Below, one piece after another: positions 5,564 through 6,210 of a DNA stretch of 6,210 nt (position 1 is the first letter of the stretch; each line of letters opens with the position of its first letter). The DNA lies in NCBI GenBank assembly GCA_946615275.1, contig CAMOHV010000085.1, positions 1 to 6,210 of the forward strand, written 5' to 3'. This DNA is from an uncultured Verrucomicrobiota bacterium (GTDB lineage: Bacteria; Verrucomicrobiota; Kiritimatiellia; RFP12; UBA1067). The translations under genes were made by a program, and so were the position numbers. The notes beneath the pieces are model-generated. The model was not told where the DNA came from and did not search any database. It saw only the letters and a list, made by a program, of their open reading frames with translations.

Positions 5564-5669
5564 GGAATGGGGAATGTTCACAAACTCTCAATATCCACAA
5601 ATGTTCACAAATCGCAAATGAAAATCCACTTTTGCGGAAGATTGGCGATCTGTTCGGGCGGTGGAGGAA

Positions 5670-5688
5670 CGCCGTCACTACGACGGCG
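5670..5688. repeat. Hairpin CGCCGTC-ACTAC-GACGGCG near the unit end
   Basis: A seven-base perfect stem with a five-base loop, repeated at 6026-6044. It is the last structured element before the unit boundary. No T-run follows, so it is not a classical terminator. Confidence 0.65.
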
Positions 5689-5706
5689 ACGGAGCGGCAA
5701 CGGCGA

Positions 5707-5743
5707 TAGGACGGTCCTAGTGAACGGGCTGCCAGCCCGTTCA
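5707..5743. repeat. Pair of adjacent odd palindromes at the unit boundary (unit 2)
   Basis: TAGGACGGTCCTA (5707-5719) has six-base arms around a single G and straddles the junction of units 1 and 2. Right after it, at 5721-5743, lies a second palindrome with 11-base arms (TGAACGGGCTG / CAGCCCGTTCA) around a single C. The same pair recurs at 6063-6075 and 6077-6099. In unit 1 both are shortened: GGAC-G-GTCC at 5359-5367 and nine-base arms at 5374-5392. They resemble REP-type elements or protein-binding dyads more than terminators, as no T-run follows. Confidence 0.75.
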
Positions 5744-5749
5744 GTGAAT

Positions 5750-5784
5750 TGAGAATGGAGAATTGAGACTGGAGAATTGAGAAT
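5750..5784. repeat. Heptamer microsatellite, 5 copies (unit 2)
   Basis: Five consecutive heptamers: TGAGAAT, GGAGAAT, TGAGACT, GGAGAAT, TGAGAAT. One more copy than in unit 1, and one heptamer carries an A-to-C change. The identical five-copy version recurs in the partial third unit at 6106-6140. Confidence 0.85.
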
Positions 5785-5872
5785 TCGGCGGCCGCGACGG
5801 AGCGCGGCCCTCCCGGGGCGGGATTTTGATGGTTTGAGATTTCGTCCGCACCATGTTCTCATTTTGGAAACT

Positions 5873-5919
5873 GATGGGGTCTGACCCCACATGTAACCGA
5901 TGGGGTCTGACCCCACATG
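5873..5919. repeat. Twin TGGGGTCTGACCCCA palindromes (unit 2)
   Basis: An exact second copy of the palindrome pair, with palindromes at 5875-5889 and 5901-5915, offset by 356 bases from the first pair. Spacing and flanks are unchanged. Confidence 0.8.
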
Positions 5920-6170
5920 GGAATGGGGAATGTTCACAAACTCTCAATATCCACAAATGTTCACAAATCGCAAATGAAAATCCACTTTTGCGGAAGATTG
6001 GCGATCTGTTCGGGCGGTGGAGGAACGCCGTCACTACGACGGCGACGGAGCGGCAACGGCGATAGGACGGTCCTAGTGAACGGGCTGCCAGCCCGTTCAG
6101 TGAATTGAGAATGGAGAATTGAGACTGGAGAATTGAGAATTCGGCGGCCGCGACGGAGCGCGGCCCTCCC

Positions 6171-6210
6171 GTTGGAGCTTTCAAGGGGTACGGTCGTCCA
6201 GCGAGATTTC
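6171..6210. other. Unique flank beyond the repeat array
   Basis: The sequence departs from the repeat at 6171, directly after the GC hairpin and CTCCC. The 40 bases to the window edge contain no recognisable gene start, RNA or repeat. They may belong to the end or leader of a gene outside the window. Confidence 0.4.

Larger units (their letters stand above)
5361..6170. repeat. Tandem array of a ~356-bp mosaic repeat, about 2.3 copies
   Basis: Units start at ACGGTCCTAG: 5361-5710 (350 bases), 5711-6066 (356 bases) and a partial third at 6067-6170. Bases 5429-5710 and 5785-6066 appear identical by eye. Each unit is, in order: an odd palindrome around GGACGGTCC, a second palindrome around AACGGGCTGCCAGCCCGTT, a heptamer microsatellite, a GC-rich hairpin, a spacer, two TGGGGTCTGACCCCA palindromes, an A/T-richer stretch with ATGTTCACAAA twice, and a last hairpin. 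Reading frames on both strands of the array run through palindromes and microsatellite and are repeated exactly in each unit, so they are not treated as genes. The array follows the operon and is entirely extragenic. Confidence 0.9.

Noticed and set aside
5497..5709. 70-codon plus-strand frame repeated identically at 5853-6065
   Set aside because: It runs through the TGGGGTC palindromes and a hairpin, lacks a ribosome site, and is identical only because the DNA unit is duplicated.
5361..6170. CRISPR array
   Set aside because: The repeat unit is ~356 bases with identical content; there are no short repeats separated by unique spacers and no cas genes.
5741..6184. 147-codon minus-strand frame, with related frames at 5336-5581, 5367-5678 and 5605-5937
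   Set aside because: These translate the heptamer microsatellite (NSQFSILNS) and palindromes; typical false protein calls in repeat DNA.

Overview
The window looks like a piece of a chromosome from a high-GC, PVC-type bacterium. The best guess is a Kiritimatiellota (Verrucomicrobia-related) lineage of the kind found as metagenome bins from animal guts. This rests on three things read from the sequence and recalled family habits, not on a search: an ECF sigma factor with a C-terminal membrane segment, a secreted SUMF1 protein with a long beta-rich N-terminal region, and intergenic repeats built from TGAGAAT-type heptamers, a GGCCGCG/CGCGGCC hairpin and TGGGGTCTGACCCCA palindromes.

Layout. Positions 1-75 hold the last codons of an upstream gene. 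Positions 72-532 hold two very short reading frames that begin with good signal peptides and end in what look like C-terminal tails; the first also has an out-of-frame tail fragment (224-319). They look like deletion remnants of secreted proteins. A possible hairpin terminator overlaps the second stop (532-551). From 658 to 5301 there is a tight same-strand cluster, probably one operon: (a) a sigma-70 ECF factor plus transmembrane helix, in frame with a downstream secreted beta-domain protein that has its own Shine-Dalgarno sequence, ATG and signal peptide (658-2064, internal start 1402); (b) a secreted SUMF1-fold protein (2086-3450); (c) a secreted clan GH-A glycoside hydrolase with a large domain inserted in its barrel (3460-5301).

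Positions 5361-6170 are non-coding: 2.3 copies of a ~356-bp tandem repeat, each unit a mosaic of several different palindromes and a heptamer microsatellite. Two full copies are identical by eye over their last ~282 bases, so the duplication is recent or under correction. The last 40 bases lie outside the array and show nothing recognisable.

How the genes may work together (inference): a membrane-tethered sigma factor, an exported beta-sandwich protein, an exported SUMF1/C-type-lectin-like protein and an exported polysaccharide-cleaving enzyme would make a compact sense-and-degrade module. The most unusual points are the in-frame sigma/secreted-protein fusion with a nested start, a SUMF1 protein lacking the formylglycine-generating cysteine pair, the Rossmann-like insertion between the nucleophile strand and last strand of the hydrolase barrel, and the palindrome-mosaic tandem repeat.
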